Source of the DNA: JALORV01 sp044225415
GTDB taxonomy: Bacteria > Pseudomonadota > Gammaproteobacteria > Burkholderiales > Burkholderiaceae_F
DNA length: 64,000 bases
Assembly (NCBI GenBank): GCA_044225415.1
Contig: JBGAIO010000001.1
Location: forward strand, 7,875 to 71,874
Reading direction: 5' to 3'
Shown here: one piece after another, positions 1-10,215 of the stretch
Position numbering within the stretch: position 1 is the first letter of the stretch
Layout: every line of letters starts with the position of its first letter
Made by a program: the position numbers and the translations under genes
The notes under the pieces: model-generated
What the model saw: the letters and a program-made list of their open reading frames with translations, nothing else
The model's database searches: none
Told to the model about the DNA's origin: nothing

Positions 1-1482
1 TCTGCTCGGCAGGCCGAGAATTTCTACTCCGGGCATAACACCGGCACGTCCTTCGACGCCAACAGCCAGATCTACAGCCGCATCGTCGACTTCGAGCGCG
101 GCGGCACGAAGGTGGTACCGGGCCTGGCCGAGGCAGCGACATCTCCCCCGACGGAAAGACCTACACCTTCTATCTGCGCAAGGGCGTGAAGTGGCATTGA
201 ACAAGAACTTCAAGCCCACGCGCGCGACATGAACGCCGACGACATCATCTTCATGTTCGAGCAGCAGTGGAAGGACATCAACCCCGTTTCAAGGTCACCA
301 GCCCCAACCTGTACTTCAACGACATGGGCATGCCCGCTGCTGAAGTCGGTGGAGAAGGTCGACGACTACACCGTGCGCATCACGCTGGAGAAGGCCGAGG
401 CGCCTTTCCTGTCGAAACCAAGGCGATGGAATACGCCGGCGTGCAGTCCAAAGACACGCGGACGCGATGCTGAAGGCGCGCACGCCCGAGAAGATCGACC
501 AAGCCCATCGGCACGGGTCCGTTCTACCTGGTGCAGTACCAGCGTGACGCCATCATCCGCTACAAGGCCTTCCCGCAGTTCTGGGGCGGCAGGGCGAAGA
601 TCGACGACCTGGTGTTCTCCACGCCGCCGACGCGTCGGTGCGCTGGGCCAAGCTGCAGAAGGGCGAGTGCTGCGTCGCCTACCTGAACCCGTGACCTGGA
701 GGCGATCCGCAGGACGAAGGTGCGCGTGCTGGAGCAGCCCGGCCTGAACATCGGCTACCTCGCCTACAACACGCAGAAGAAGCCCTTCGACGACGTGCGC
801 GTGCGCAAGGCGATGAACATGGCCATCAACAAGAAAGCCATCATCGATGCCGTGTGCATCGAGCACCGGCGTGGCGGCGAAGAACCGATCCCGCCGCAAT
901 GGTCGTACAACGACGCCATCGGCGACGACCGGCAATGATCCAGCCGCCGCGAAGAAGCTGCTGGCCGATGCCGGCTATCCCAACGGTTTCACCACCGATC
1001 TGTGGGCCATGCCGGTGCAGCGCCCGTACAACCCCAACGCCAAGCGCATCGCCGAACTGATCCAGGCCGATCTCGCCAAGGTGGGCGTGACGCAGAGAAT
1101 CGAAGCCGAGTGGGCGAGTACCCGCAAGCGCATGCAGGCGGGCGAACACCAGATGGGCATGCTGGGCTGGACCGGCGACAACGGCGATCCGGACAATTTC
1201 CTGAACACGCTGCTGGGCTGCGACGCGGCCAAGACCAACGGTTCCAACGTCGCCAAGGTCTGCTACCAGCCTTTCGAGGACCTGGTGCAGAAGGCGAAGG
1301 TCACGTCGGCCAGGCGGCGCGCGCACCGCTGTACGAACAGGCGCAGGTGATCTTCAAGGAGCAGGCGCCGTGGTTCACCAATGCGCACGTACGAAAGCCA
1401 ACCGGTGCGGGCCGAAGTCATCGACTACAAGCTGTCGCCGTTCGGACGGCATACGTTCTACGGCGTCGACATCAAGGAATAG
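1..1482 (+). CDS. Peptide-type ABC transporter substrate-binding protein (5' end missing, many frame breaks)
   Basis: C-terminal part of a periplasmic family-5 (DppA/OppA-like) solute-binding protein, the receptor of the ABC importer encoded downstream. The start is off the left edge. The protein can only be followed by switching frame many times: NFYSGHNTGTSFDANSQIY at about 23-80, MNADDIIFMFEQQW from 229, NIGYLAYNTQKKPFDDVRV near 750, AELIQADLAKVGV near 1050 and GWTGDNGDPDNFLNTL near 1160, ending GVDIKE-stop. The NIGYLAYNT and GDNGDPDNF motifs are typical of the family. Breaks occur about every 60-90 bases here, the densest in the window. The ligand (di- or oligopeptide) cannot be told from sequence. 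A terminator follows the stop. Confidence 0.85.
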
Positions 1483-1504
1483 TCCGCCGTGGTGGTCTGA
1501 CGAG

Positions 1505-1535
1505 CGGGGCCGGTGGCGACCGGCCCCGTTTTTTT
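1505..1535 (+). terminator. Intrinsic terminator after the ABC receptor gene
   Basis: A perfect 10-bp stem (CGGGGCCGGT / ACCGGCCCCG) with a 4-base GGCG loop is followed by seven T. It lies 23 bases after the receptor stop. As in many binding-protein operons, it probably lowers transcription into the permease and ATPase genes relative to the receptor. Confidence 0.9.
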
Positions 1536-1673
1536 CGTCCGGCGAGTGGCCGCACCTCTGCGCAGGGCTGGCGCGGCGACCGTGGCGTTGTACAGGCGAC
1601 GGCGCGCGAGGCTCTAACGCTTGGCATTTCCAGCGCCCTGGCCTGCCGCCGCGTACTGGGCACTGTTCCCGGA

Positions 1674-2641
1674 ATGCTCGCGTTCATCATCCGCCGGTTG
1701 TTGCAGGCCATCCTCGTCATGCTGACGGTGGCCCTGGTGGCATTCCTGCTGTTCCAGTACGTCGGTGACCCGGTATCGCAGATGCTCGGACAGGATGCGA
1801 CACCCGACGACCGCATCCGGCTGCGGACCGAACTCGGCCTCGACCAGCCGTTCTATGCGCAGTTCGCGACCTTCGTCGGCAACGCGCTGCAGGGCGACTT
1901 CGGCGTCAGCCTGCGGCAGGCCGCACAGTGGCGACGCTGATCCAGGAACGTCTGCCCGCGACGCTCGAGCTCGCCTTCGCCGCCGCGCTGCTGGCTATCG
2001 TGGTCGGCATTCCCGCCGGCGTGTACACCGCCCTGCGCCGCGGCACGTTCATGGCGCAGGTCCTGCTTGCCGCTCGCTGCTGCTACTTCACCCCACCTGC
2101 TCATCGGCATCCTGCTGATCCTCGTCTTTGCCGTGCAGCTCGGCTGGCTGCCGTCGTACGGCCGCGGCGACGTGACGCAGATCGGCTGGTGGACTTCCGG
2201 CCTGCTGGACGCCGGCCGGCACCGATCACCCGCGATCCTGCTGCTGCTGTTCAGCTCACGCTGATCATGCGGCTGGTGCGCTCCGAGATGCTCGAAGTGC
2301 TGCGTACCGACTACATCAAGTTCGCGCGCGCGCGCGGCCTCACGGACCGCGCCGTGCACTTCGGCCATGCGCTGAAGAACACGCTGGTGCCGGTCATCAC
2401 CATCACCGGCCTGCAGCTCGGCGGCATCATCGCCTTCGCCATCGTCACCGAGACCGTCTTCCAGTGGCCGGGCATGGGCCTGCTGTTCATCCAGTCGGTG
2501 CAGTTCGCGGACATCCCGGTGATGGCCGCCTACCTGTGCCTGATCGCGCTGGTGTTCGTCGTCATCAACCTCGTCGTCGACCTGCTGTACTTCGCGGTCG
2601 ACCCGCGCCTGCGCGTCGACCGCGCAGCCGCAGCACACTGA
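1674..2641 (+). CDS. Peptide ABC transporter permease, DppB type (frame-broken)
   Basis: Inner-membrane permease subunit of the same importer. The N-terminus MLAFIIRRLLQAILVMLTVA is the classic DppB/OppB start with the first membrane segment. The C-terminal half carries the EAA loop that contacts the ATPases (DYIKFARARGLTDRAV, around 2310-2360) and ends with the last membrane helix and a short tail. About three indels (near 1925, 2085 and 2215) split it; the restored protein is about 322 residues, normal for the family. ATG at 1674 is chosen because it gives the full hydrophobic N-terminus. The stop lies 22 bases before the next gene. Confidence 0.88.
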
Positions 2642-2663
2642 CCGCGACCAGCGGAGGACGAAC

Positions 2664-3874
2664 ATGGGCAGCTATCTCGGCGCCGCACTGCAGGGTCCGC
2701 TGCTGTCGATCCTGCCGAACCATGAAGGCCTGACGGCATTGCGAGCGCGGCCATGCGAGATCCCGAGCCTCGGTTTCGAAGAGCATCGCACGTCGGCGCT
2801 GGTCGCCGAACGGCTGAAGAGCTTCGGCGTCGACGAGGTGCATACAGGCATCGCGAAGACCGGCGTCGTCGCCATCATCCGTGGCCGCGGCAACGGCCTG
2901 CGCGCGATCACTGCGTGCCGACATGGACGCGCTCGCGATGAACGAGGAAAGCGAGTTCGCGCATCGTTCGACCCGCGCCGGGCTGATGCACGGCTGCGGC
3001 CACGACGACCGCTGATCCGCCTGCTGGCCGCGGCGCGTGCACGGCCGCGACGCGCCACTTCGACGGCACCGCCGTGCTGATCTTCCAGCCCGGCGAGGAA
3101 GGCTTCGCCGGCGCGAAGGCGATGATCGACGAAGGACTGTTCGAGCGCTTCCTGGTCGACGAGGTCTACACGCTGCTACCTGGCCGGCGGCCGAACCCGG
3201 CTTCATCGGCCTGAATCCCGGCCCGATGATGGCGTCGGCTGATCGCATCGAGATCACCGTCTGCGGCAAGGGCGGCCACGCCGCGCCCGCATCGCGCGAT
3301 CGACCCGGTCGTGGTCGCTGCGCACATCGTCACCGCCGCGCAGACCATCGTGTCGCGCACTGTCGCGCCGCTGCAGGCCGCGGTGCTGAGCCTGTGTTCG
3401 ATCCAGGCCGGCAATCCCGGTGCGTTCTCCGTGATCCCGCGCGAAGCGAAGCTCGTCGGCACGGTGCGCACCTTCAGCCCCGACGTTCAGGACCTGATCG
3501 AGCAACGCCTGACCGAACTGGCCGAGGCGACCGCGAAGGCGCTCGGTGCCGAGGCCCGCGTCGTCTACGAGCGCGTCTATCCGGCGACGATCAACCACGA
3601 TGCGCAGGCGAAGTTCGCCGGCGACACGGCCGCGGCGCTGGTCGGCGAGGCCAACGTGCTGCGCAACCTCGAACCATCGATGGGCGCGGAGGACTTCGCG
3701 TTCATGCTGCGCGCGCGGCCGGGCTGCTACGTGCGGCTGGGGCAGGGTGGCGGCGCCGAGGGCTGCTTCCTGCACAACACGCGCTACGATTTCAACGACG
3801 CCGTGATCCCGCTGGGCGCGGCCTACTTCGCTACTGGAATCGTCGAGCGCGGCATGCCGGCCGGCGGCCGGTAG
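2664..3874 (+). CDS. M20 family amidohydrolase inside the peptide ABC operon (frame-broken)
   Basis: Zinc-dependent amidohydrolase of the M20D (hippurate hydrolase / N-acyl amino acid hydrolase) group, about 400 residues when the frame is restored. Visible motifs in order: LRADMDALAMNEESEF (about 2913-2960), MHGCGHDD metal-binding motif (about 2990), LIFQPGEEGFAGAKAMIDEG with the catalytic Glu pair (about 3080-3140), and a clean C-terminal 187 residues from 3311 with SMGAEDFAFML. GGAGG-like ribosome site lies 5' of ATG 2664. At least four indels between 2740 and 3300. Its place between the two permease genes suggests it hydrolyses a substrate brought in by this importer; the exact amide is unknown. 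Confidence 0.85.
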
Positions 3875-3901
3875 CAGGCCTGCCGGCGCGACACTCGCAG
3901 C

Positions 3902-4849
3902 ATGAACGCGCTCGCGCGGCTGTGGGACCACGACGTCGCGTACAGCTTCCGGTCGTCACCGGTGGCCATCGTCGCCGCGCTGACCGTGTTCGCGCTGATC
4001 TTCGCCGCCGTGTTCGCGCGCTGGGTCGCGCCCTTCAATCCCTTCGACCTCGCGACCATCGACCTGATGGACGCATCGCTGCCGCCGGCCTGGGAAGAGG
4101 GCGGCAATCCGAAGTTCTGGCTGGGCACCGACGACCAGGGCCGCGACATCCTCTCCGCCGTCATCTTCGGCATGCAGGTGTCGCTCGCGATCGGCCTGGC
4201 GTCCGTCGCGCTGTCGGTGGTGATGGGTGTGGGACTGGGTCTGCTGTCGGGCTATGTCGGCGGCCGGCTCGACGCATTCATCATGCGCGTGTGCGACGTG
4301 ATGCTGTCGTTCCCGGCCATCCTCGTGGCCCTGCTGATCGATGGCGCGGCGCGCGCCGTCCTGCCGCGCGACTCGCACAGCGAGCTGGCCTTCGGTGTGC
4401 TGATCCTCGCGATCGCGCTGTCGGGCTGGGTGCAGTACGCGCGCACCGTGCGCGGCGCGACGCTGGTGGAGAAGAACAAGGAGTACGTGCAGGCGGCGCG
4501 CGTGATCGGCGTGTCGCCGCTTGGGATCATGCGGCGGCATGTGTTGCCCAACGTGCTCGGGCCGGTGCTGGTACTCGCGACGGTGCACATCGCCACGGCC
4601 ATCACCACCGAGGCGACGTTGTCTTTCCTCGGCGTCGGCGTGCCGCCGACCACGCCGTCGCTGGGCACGCTGATCCGTATCGGAAACGAGTTCTTGTTTT
4701 CCGGCGAGTGGTGGATCACCATTTTCCCCGGCGCGGCTGATCCTGCTCGTGCTGTCGGTCAACCTGCTCGGCGACTGGCTGCGCGATGCGCTGAATGGAA
4801 GCTGCGCCGGACTACCGGCGCCCGACGTTTCAGAGGAGACACGCGATGA
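3902..4849 (+). CDS. Peptide ABC transporter permease, DppC type
   Basis: Second inner-membrane permease. MNALARLWDHDVAYSFRSSP leads into a first membrane helix, then the periplasmic FWLGTDDQGRDILSAVIFGM motif diagnostic for DppC/OppC, further helices, and the EAA loop EYVQAARVIGVSPLGIMRRH around residues 197-216. The sequence FLGVGVPPTTPSLGTLI is also typical. Two compensating indels near 4735 and 4798 disturb only the last helix; the original frame returns and ends at the TGA at 4847-4849, overlapping the next ATG (ATGA), so the genes are translationally coupled. Confidence 0.9.
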   Translation: MNALARLWDHDVAYSFRSSPVAIVAALTVFALIFAAVFARWVAPFNPFDLATIDLMDASLPPAWEEGGNPKFWLGTDDQGRDILSAVIFGMQVSLAIGLASVALSVVMGVGLGLLSGYVGGRLDAFIMRVCDVMLSFPAILVALLIDGAARAVLPRDSHSELAFGVLILAIALSGWVQYARTVRGATLVEKNKEYVQAARVIGVSPLGIMRRHVLPNVLGPVLVLATVHIATAITTEATLSFLGVGVPPTTPSLGTLIRIGNEFLFSGEWWITIFPGAADPARAVGQPARRLAARCAEWKLRRTTGARRFRGDTR

Positions 4850-5235
4850 GAACCAAGCCGATAGCAGCCTGTGCACTGGGCGCCGCCATCGTGGCGCTGT
4901 CCGGTTGCGCGTCGACCTTCACCGATTCGTACCTCGTCGGCGAGCGCTGGTTCAAGGCAGACATGAACACGACGCCGGTCATCATCCTGGGCGTCGACGA
5001 CTGGGACACGGTCGAGAGGCGTGTGCTGATCACGCCGGGGGTGCACGTCGTTCGTGTGCAGGCGCTGCCGGTGCCGGGCGCGCCGAATGAGACCGCGGCG
5101 CTGAAGCTCGACGTCAAGCCCTGCACGCAGTACTACATCGTGGCGTGGCGCGAGAATCCGCTGCTCGCGAATTTCGAGCCGCGCGTGGACTACGCCGCGC
5201 CCCTGGCCGGCTGCACGGCCGACGGGAAGTCCTGA
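4846..5235 (+). CDS. Small putative lipoprotein in the peptide ABC operon
   Basis: A 129-residue exported protein of unknown function. The N-terminus MRTKPIAACALGAAIVALSG is a signal peptide ending in a lipobox LSGC, so it should be lipid-anchored and released by signal peptidase II. The mature part has two further cysteines (KPCTQYY and LAGC) and no family that I recognise. ATG 4846 is preferred over an in-frame ATG at 4795 because it has an AGAGGAG ribosome site and gives a proper signal peptide. It overlaps the permease stop by ATGA and the ATPase gene follows three bases after its stop, so it belongs to the operon. Confidence 0.8.
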   Translation: MRTKPIAACALGAAIVALSGCASTFTDSYLVGERWFKADMNTTPVIILGVDDWDTVERRVLITPGVHVVRVQALPVPGAPNETAALKLDVKPCTQYYIVAWRENPLLANFEPRVDYAAPLAGCTADGKS

Positions 5236-5238
5236 CGC

Positions 5239-6231
5239 ATGGCGAAGGCCCCGCTGCTCGAGGTGCGCAACCTGCGCATCGAGTTTCCGACGCGCGGGGC
5301 ACGCTGCTCGCAGTCGACGACGTTTCCTTCGACATCGAGCGCGGTGAAGTCCTCGGTGTCGTCGGCGAGTCCGGTGCCGGCAAGTCGCTGACCGGCGCGG
5401 CGATCATCGGGCTGCTCGAGCCGCCGGGCCGCATCGCGGCGGGCGAAGTGCGGCTCGAAGGCCTGCGCATCGACAACCTGCGCCATGACGATCTGCGCAA
5501 GATCCGCGGCCGCGAGATCGGCGCGATCTTCCAGGATCCGCTGACGTCGCTGAACCCGCTGTACACCGTCGGCCGGCAGATCGTCGAGACCATCACCACG
5601 CACCTGAACGTCTCGTCGGGCAAGGCGCGCGCCAGCGCTGTGGAGCTGCTGGTCGCGACCGGCATTCCGGCGGCCGAGCGGCGCATCGATCACTACCCGC
5701 ATCAGTTCTCCGGCGGCATGCGCCAGCGCGTGGTCATCGCGCTGGCGTTGGCCGCGCAGCCGAAACTCGTCATCGCCGACGAGCCGACCACTGCGCTCGA
5801 CGTGTCGATCCAGGCGCAGATCATCGCGCTGCTGAAGCGGCTGTGCCGCGAGCAGGGCACGTCCGTGATGCTGGTGACGCACGACATGGGCGTGATCGCG
5901 GAAACGGCGGACCCGGGTCGCCGTCATGTACGCGGGACGCATTGCCGAGATCGGGCCGGTGGCCGACGTCATTCATCGGCCGCAGCATCCATACACCGTG
6001 GGCCTGATGGGATCGATCCCCAGCATGACCGTCGACAAGGAACGCCTGACGCAGATCGACGGCGCGATGCCGCGGCTCACCGCGATTCCGCCAGGGTGCG
6101 CGTTCCATCCGCGCTGCCGGCTGGCGTACTCGCGGTGCTCGGCCGAGCGGCCCGACCTGATGGCGGCAGGCACCTCGCTGGCGGCGTGCTGGCTGCACGG
6201 CCACTGCGCGCCGGCGCGGCAGGCGGCGTGA
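5239..6231 (+). CDS. Peptide ABC transporter ATPase, DppD type (two frame breaks)
   Basis: First cytoplasmic ATPase of the importer. Walker A GESGAGKS, Q-loop IFQDPLTSLNPL, signature FSGGMRQRV, Walker B LVIADEPTTALDVS and the H-loop LVTHDMGV are all present between 5370 and 5890. The C-terminal oligopeptide-ABC extension is recognisable by GCAFHPRCRLAYSRC near 6095. One indel at about 5298 separates MAKAPLLEVRNLRIEFPTR from the rest, and one at about 5914 separates IAETAD from VMYAGRIAEIGPV. Restored length about 330 residues, as expected. It starts three bases after the lipoprotein stop. Confidence 0.9.
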
Positions 6232-6232
6232 C

Positions 6233-7274
6233 GTGGCTGCGGTGCTGAAGGACGGAGGCAGAGGAGCCCGGCGCCGCGGCGCGAGGTCATCGTCAGGGCC
6301 GATGGCATCGCCCGCTGGTTCGACGTGTCGCCGCCGTGGCTCAACCGCGTGCTGGCCGGCGGTGGGCGCCAGATTCTGCACGCGGTGGACGGCGTGAGCT
6401 TCGAGATCCGTGGCGGTGAGACGCTCGCGCTGGTCGGCGAGTCGGGCTGTGGAAAGTCCACGGTCGCGCGTCTGCTGGTCGGGCTGTATCGCCCCACGCG
6501 GCGTGTGCTGTTCTTCGGCCGCGATCTTGCGGAGATGAAGGGGTCGTCCGGCCGCCGTTGCGCCAGAAGCTGCAGATGATCTTCCAGGACCCATACGCCA
6601 GCCTGAACCCGCGCTGGCGCGTGCGCGACATCATTGCCGAACCGCTGGTCGCGCACGGACTGCGGCGTTCCGCGAAGGACATCGACGCGCGCGTCGACGA
6701 GCTGCTGCATCAGGTGAAGCTCGCACCGGCCGACAAGCAGAAGTACCCGCACCAGTTCTCCGGCGGGCAGCGCCAGCGGCTGTCCATTGCGCGGGCGCTG
6801 GCAACGCACCCGGCCTTCCTGGTATGCGACGAGCCCACCTCGGCGCTCGACGTGTCGGTGCAGGCGCCCGTGCTGAACCTGATGAAGGACCTGCAGCGCG
6901 ACCTCGGCCTGACCTACCTCTTCATCTCGCACAACCTGGCGGTCGTGCATCACATCGCCGACCGCGTCGGCGTCATGTACCTCGGCCGCATCGTCGAGCT
7001 CGCGCCGCGCCGCGCATTGTTCGAGACGCCGCAGCATCCGTACGCGCGCATGCTGCTCGATGCGATCCCGGACCTGGGGATGACCGGCCGCGCGCGCCTG
7101 CGCGGTGGCCGGCGAGGTGCCCAATCCGCTACAGGTCCGACGAATACCTTCCATCCACGCTGTCCGCACGCGAACCAGCGCTGCAGGGTCGAAGTGCCGA
7201 TGCTGCAGAAGGTGAAGCTGGCGGGCGGCGCCACCGACGTCGCCTGCCACGCGGTGGAGGAAGGTCGGATCTGA
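6233..7274 (+). CDS. Peptide ABC transporter ATPase, DppF type (frame breaks)
   Basis: Second ATPase of the importer. Walker A GESGCGKS, IFQDPYASLNPRW, signature FSGGQRQRLSIARALA, Walker B CDEPTSALDVSVQ and ISHNLAVVHHIAD are visible between 6430 and 6970. The C-terminal FHPRCPHANQRC matches the oligopeptide-ABC tail. Indels near 6545, 7095 and 7135 shift the frame. The start is uncertain: a GTG at 6233, next to the previous stop, is the first possible codon, and homologous sequence (VIVRADGIARWF) is clear from about 6283. No terminator is obvious after the stop. Confidence 0.88.
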
Positions 7275-7440
7275 TCCGGCCGCGGCCGGCGGCTCGCGAC
7301 GTTTGCGGTCATCGTTCGCGGCCCTTGCCGACGTCCCCGCCGGCACGGCGATTGCCAAGCCTCACCGTCATCGGAAGCGAAGCACCTCCGCCCCGCCTTC
7401 CCCTCATCCGACCAACAACGTGAAATTCAATGGAGTGCTT

Positions 7441-8040
7441 ATGTCCAGAATCATGCTTGCGATGCTTGCCGGTATCGGCGTTGGACTGTCGGGCGCCGGC
7501 CAGGCCCAGATGCCCGCGACGCAGGTCGGCGCCATTTCAAAGGCGAGCCATGACCAGATGGTCAAGGATGCAGACGCGCAGCTGAAGGCAGCCAAGGCCG
7601 CGTGCGCATCGCTGGCCGGCAATGCCAAGGATGTCTGTCTGGCCGACGCAAAGGGCAAGCACAGCATCGCAAAGGCGGATGCCGACGCCGCCTACAAGAA
7701 CACGGCCAAGGCCCGCGAGAGTGCCCGCGTTGCCCATGCGCAGGCGAACTACGACGTGGCCAGGGAAAGGTGCGACGACCTGTCGGGCAATCCGAAGGAC
7801 GTGTGCATCAAGGAAGCGAAGGCCGCGCTGGTGAAGGGCAAGGCCGACGCCAAGGTCGATCGCGTCGCTGCCGATACCAGCCGCGATGCCGCGACGACCC
7901 GGGCCGAGGCCCGCAAGGATGCCACGGCGGACAAGCGCGAAGCCGACTACAAGGTCGCGCTCGAGAAGTGCGATGCACTCGCCGGCGCGGCCAAGGATTC
8001 GTGCGTCGGCAATGCACGGGCCCAGTTCGGCAAGCGCTAA
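7441..8040 (+). CDS. Exported protein with three cysteine-pair repeats, function unknown
   Basis: A 199-residue protein with signal peptide MSRIMLAMLAGIGVGLSGAG..A and a highly charged, Ala/Lys/Asp-rich mature part. Three repeats share the pattern C-(D/A)-x-L-(A/S)-G-x-x-K-D-x-C: CASLAGNAKDVC, CDDLSGNPKDVC and CDALAGAAKDSC, spaced about 70 residues apart with predicted helical linkers (ADADAAYKNTAKARESARVA). This resembles short exported proteins found widely in Burkholderiales, without a known role; each cysteine pair could form a disulfide. ATG 7441 has a GGAG ribosome site and gives the signal peptide; the frame is open upstream to 7303 but without these features. The hemerythrin gene follows 17 bases later. 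Confidence 0.8.
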   Translation: MSRIMLAMLAGIGVGLSGAGQAQMPATQVGAISKASHDQMVKDADAQLKAAKAACASLAGNAKDVCLADAKGKHSIAKADADAAYKNTAKARESARVAHAQANYDVARERCDDLSGNPKDVCIKEAKAALVKGKADAKVDRVAADTSRDAATTRAEARKDATADKREADYKVALEKCDALAGAAKDSCVGNARAQFGKR

Positions 8041-8057
8041 CCTGCGGGAGCCACTCC

Positions 8058-8639
8058 ATGATCTTCGAGGCGATCCGCGAAAGCCACGACCTGCAGCGTG
8101 ACCTGTGCCGCAAACTCACGGCGTCGCGCGGGGACATGGCGGCGCGGCTGCTGTTCCTGCAGCTGAAAGTCGAGTTGATGGCGCACGCGGCCGCCGAGGA
8201 ACGGCATCTGTACGTGCCGCTGATGATGGATGACGGCGGCCTCGATTCCTCGCGGCATGCCCTGCATGAACACCACGAGGTCGACGAACTGCTCGACGAC
8301 CTGTCGGTCCGGAACAAGATGCAGGCGGGATGGATCGCCACAGCGAAGAAGCTGAGCTTCAAGGTGCGCCATCACCTGAAGGAAGAGGAATCGAAGTTCT
8401 TCCAGCTCGCCGGGCGGCTGCTGTCGACGACGAAGAAGGCGCAGATGGCGCGCGCCTACCGGCGCGAGATCGTGCGCATGCGCCGGCACTATGCCGACGA
8501 GTACGACACCGTGAGCGTCGCCGCGGCGAGCGGGCTCGTCAGGCCCGCGAAGCGCGCGGTCGACAGGCCTGCCGTGCGCGGCAATGCGCGTTCAGGCGAG
8601 CGGCTGCGCGGCAAGAGTGAACCGCGCCGGACGCACTGA
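8058..8639 (+). CDS. Hemerythrin HHE-domain protein
   Basis: A 193-residue cytoplasmic protein with a hemerythrin-like four-helix bundle. Candidate di-iron ligands follow the HHE pattern: ESHDLQRDL (His near residue 9), AHAAAEERHLYVPL (His/Glu near 45-51), ALHEHHEVDELL (His/Glu near 75) and VRHHLKEEESKFF (His/Glu near 112). Such domains bind oxygen, NO or act in iron or redox sensing. The last 45 residues are basic and probably disordered (KSEPRRTH end). GGGAG precedes ATG 8058. It probably shares a transcript with the cysteine-repeat gene just upstream. Confidence 0.88.
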   Translation: MIFEAIRESHDLQRDLCRKLTASRGDMAARLLFLQLKVELMAHAAAEERHLYVPLMMDDGGLDSSRHALHEHHEVDELLDDLSVRNKMQAGWIATAKKLSFKVRHHLKEEESKFFQLAGRLLSTTKKAQMARAYRREIVRMRRHYADEYDTVSVAAASGLVRPAKRAVDRPAVRGNARSGERLRGKSEPRRTH

Positions 8640-8665
8640 CAGGCGCCGATGGGCGAATGCCCGCG

Positions 8666-10196
8666 TCAGCGCAGCAGCGCCAGCAGCTTCGGCTGCACCG
8701 ACACCGCCGCCATCAAACCGCCCAGCAGCGCACCGGTCACGCCTGGACAGCACGCATCCTGCCCCGCGAGGAACAGGCCGCCGACGGGCGTGTGCGGCCG
8801 CAGCGCGTCGCTCGGGAAGCGCTCGGCGTCGTCGCCAGTCCGTACATCGCGCCGTGCTCCGCGCCGGTGTAGATTGCGACCGACACCGGCGTGACGACGT
8901 CGTAGCGCACCATCGGTGCCAGCCGGGATAGTGGCGCGCGAACTGCGCGAGCAGGTTCTGCTCGATCTTCTCCTTGGCCTCGAGGTAGCCCGGATCGCGC
9001 CGCTCTCCGCGGTGCATCCTCGAGTTCCCACGCCTTGAAGGCGTCCGGATCGACCAGCGCGACGATCTCGCAGGTGTGCCGCTGGCGATCGCCGGGATGG
9101 TGCTGCGGATCCTTCAGCGACGGGAAGCTCACGAACAGCGTCGGCGAGTCCGGCTCGATCAGCGGATTGCGCCACAGGCTGTCGACGTTCCAGCTCTCGT
9201 AGATCCAGTCGTTGGAGCTGCTCGCGCCCGTGGTGATGTCGCCTTCGAGGCCGATGTAGATGCCCACGTAGCCCACCGATGACTCGATGCGCAGCGCATC
9301 GGCCGCCCAGTCGTAGTCGACTTCATCCGACGGCAGCAGGCGCAGCGTGTTGCGCAGGCCCGCGTCGGACGACGCAGCGCGCATCGATGGTTTCGCCGCT
9401 GGCGAGCGTCACGCCCTGCACGCGATCGTCGCCGACCCGGATCGCGGTGACTTCCGCATTTGCGCGCAGTTCGCCGCCGGCCGCGCGCACAGGTGCCGCG
9501 AGTGCTTCGGCAAACACGCCGGAACCGCCCACCGGATACCACGCGCCGTCGAGATAGCTCGACATCACCACCGCGTGCAGCGCGAAGCTGGCCTGGCTCG
9601 GTCGGCCGCCGTGCGCGCCCCATTGCGCCGCCAGCACGGCCTGCAGCCGCGGATCGGCGACGCAGTCCTCGATCACCTGCTGCAGCGTGCATGGCCCACC
9701 CAGCGCTGCACTTCGTCTTCCTTCCACCACATCAGCCCACGCGCGACGATCTGCGGCATCGAGTGCGCGGCGAAGACGGCTTCGAGCGCCTTGGTGGCCG
9801 CACGCAGGCTGTCGAAGTAGCGGTCGATACCCGCTGCTTCGCCGGGAAAGCGCGACTTCAGCGCGGCGATGAGGCGCGCAGTCGGATGTTCGAACTCGAC
9901 GATGACGCCGGGGAAATGCACGCGGTCGTACACCGTCCCCATCGATGCCATCGGCACGCCGTCGGGCGTCAGCGCGTCGAGGATCTTCTTCACCGGACCG
10001 GCCCTGCCGTCGCTCACGCCTGCGCCACCGATGTAGTGCACGCCCACGTTGAAGCGGTAGCCGTTGCGCTCGAAGGTCTGCGTCAGCCCGCCGACAGGCT
10101 GTTGTGCTCCAGTACCAGCACGCTGTCGTCGGCCGCCAGTGCGCGATATTCTCCGCCGATGCCGGAGCCGATGACGATGGTGTCCCACGCCGACAT
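8666..10196 (-). CDS. FAD-dependent oxidoreductase of the phytoene desaturase / retinol reductase family (frame-broken)
   Basis: A flavoprotein of about 510 residues in the COG1233 group (carotenoid desaturases, isomerases and all-trans-retinol 13,14-reductases). The N-terminal Rossmann motif reads MSAWDTIVIGSGIGG from 10196, with the usual glycines. The C-terminus has FLAGQDACCPGVTGALLGG, the conserved FAD-binding end of this family. Between them at least six indels (near 10095, 9695, 9375, 9025, 8935 and 8830) break the frame. GGGAGGT lies upstream of the ATG. No carotenoid or quinone pathway gene is adjacent, so the substrate is unknown. Confidence 0.82.
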
Positions 10197-10215
10197 GCTC
10201 ACCTCCCGCCGCGGT

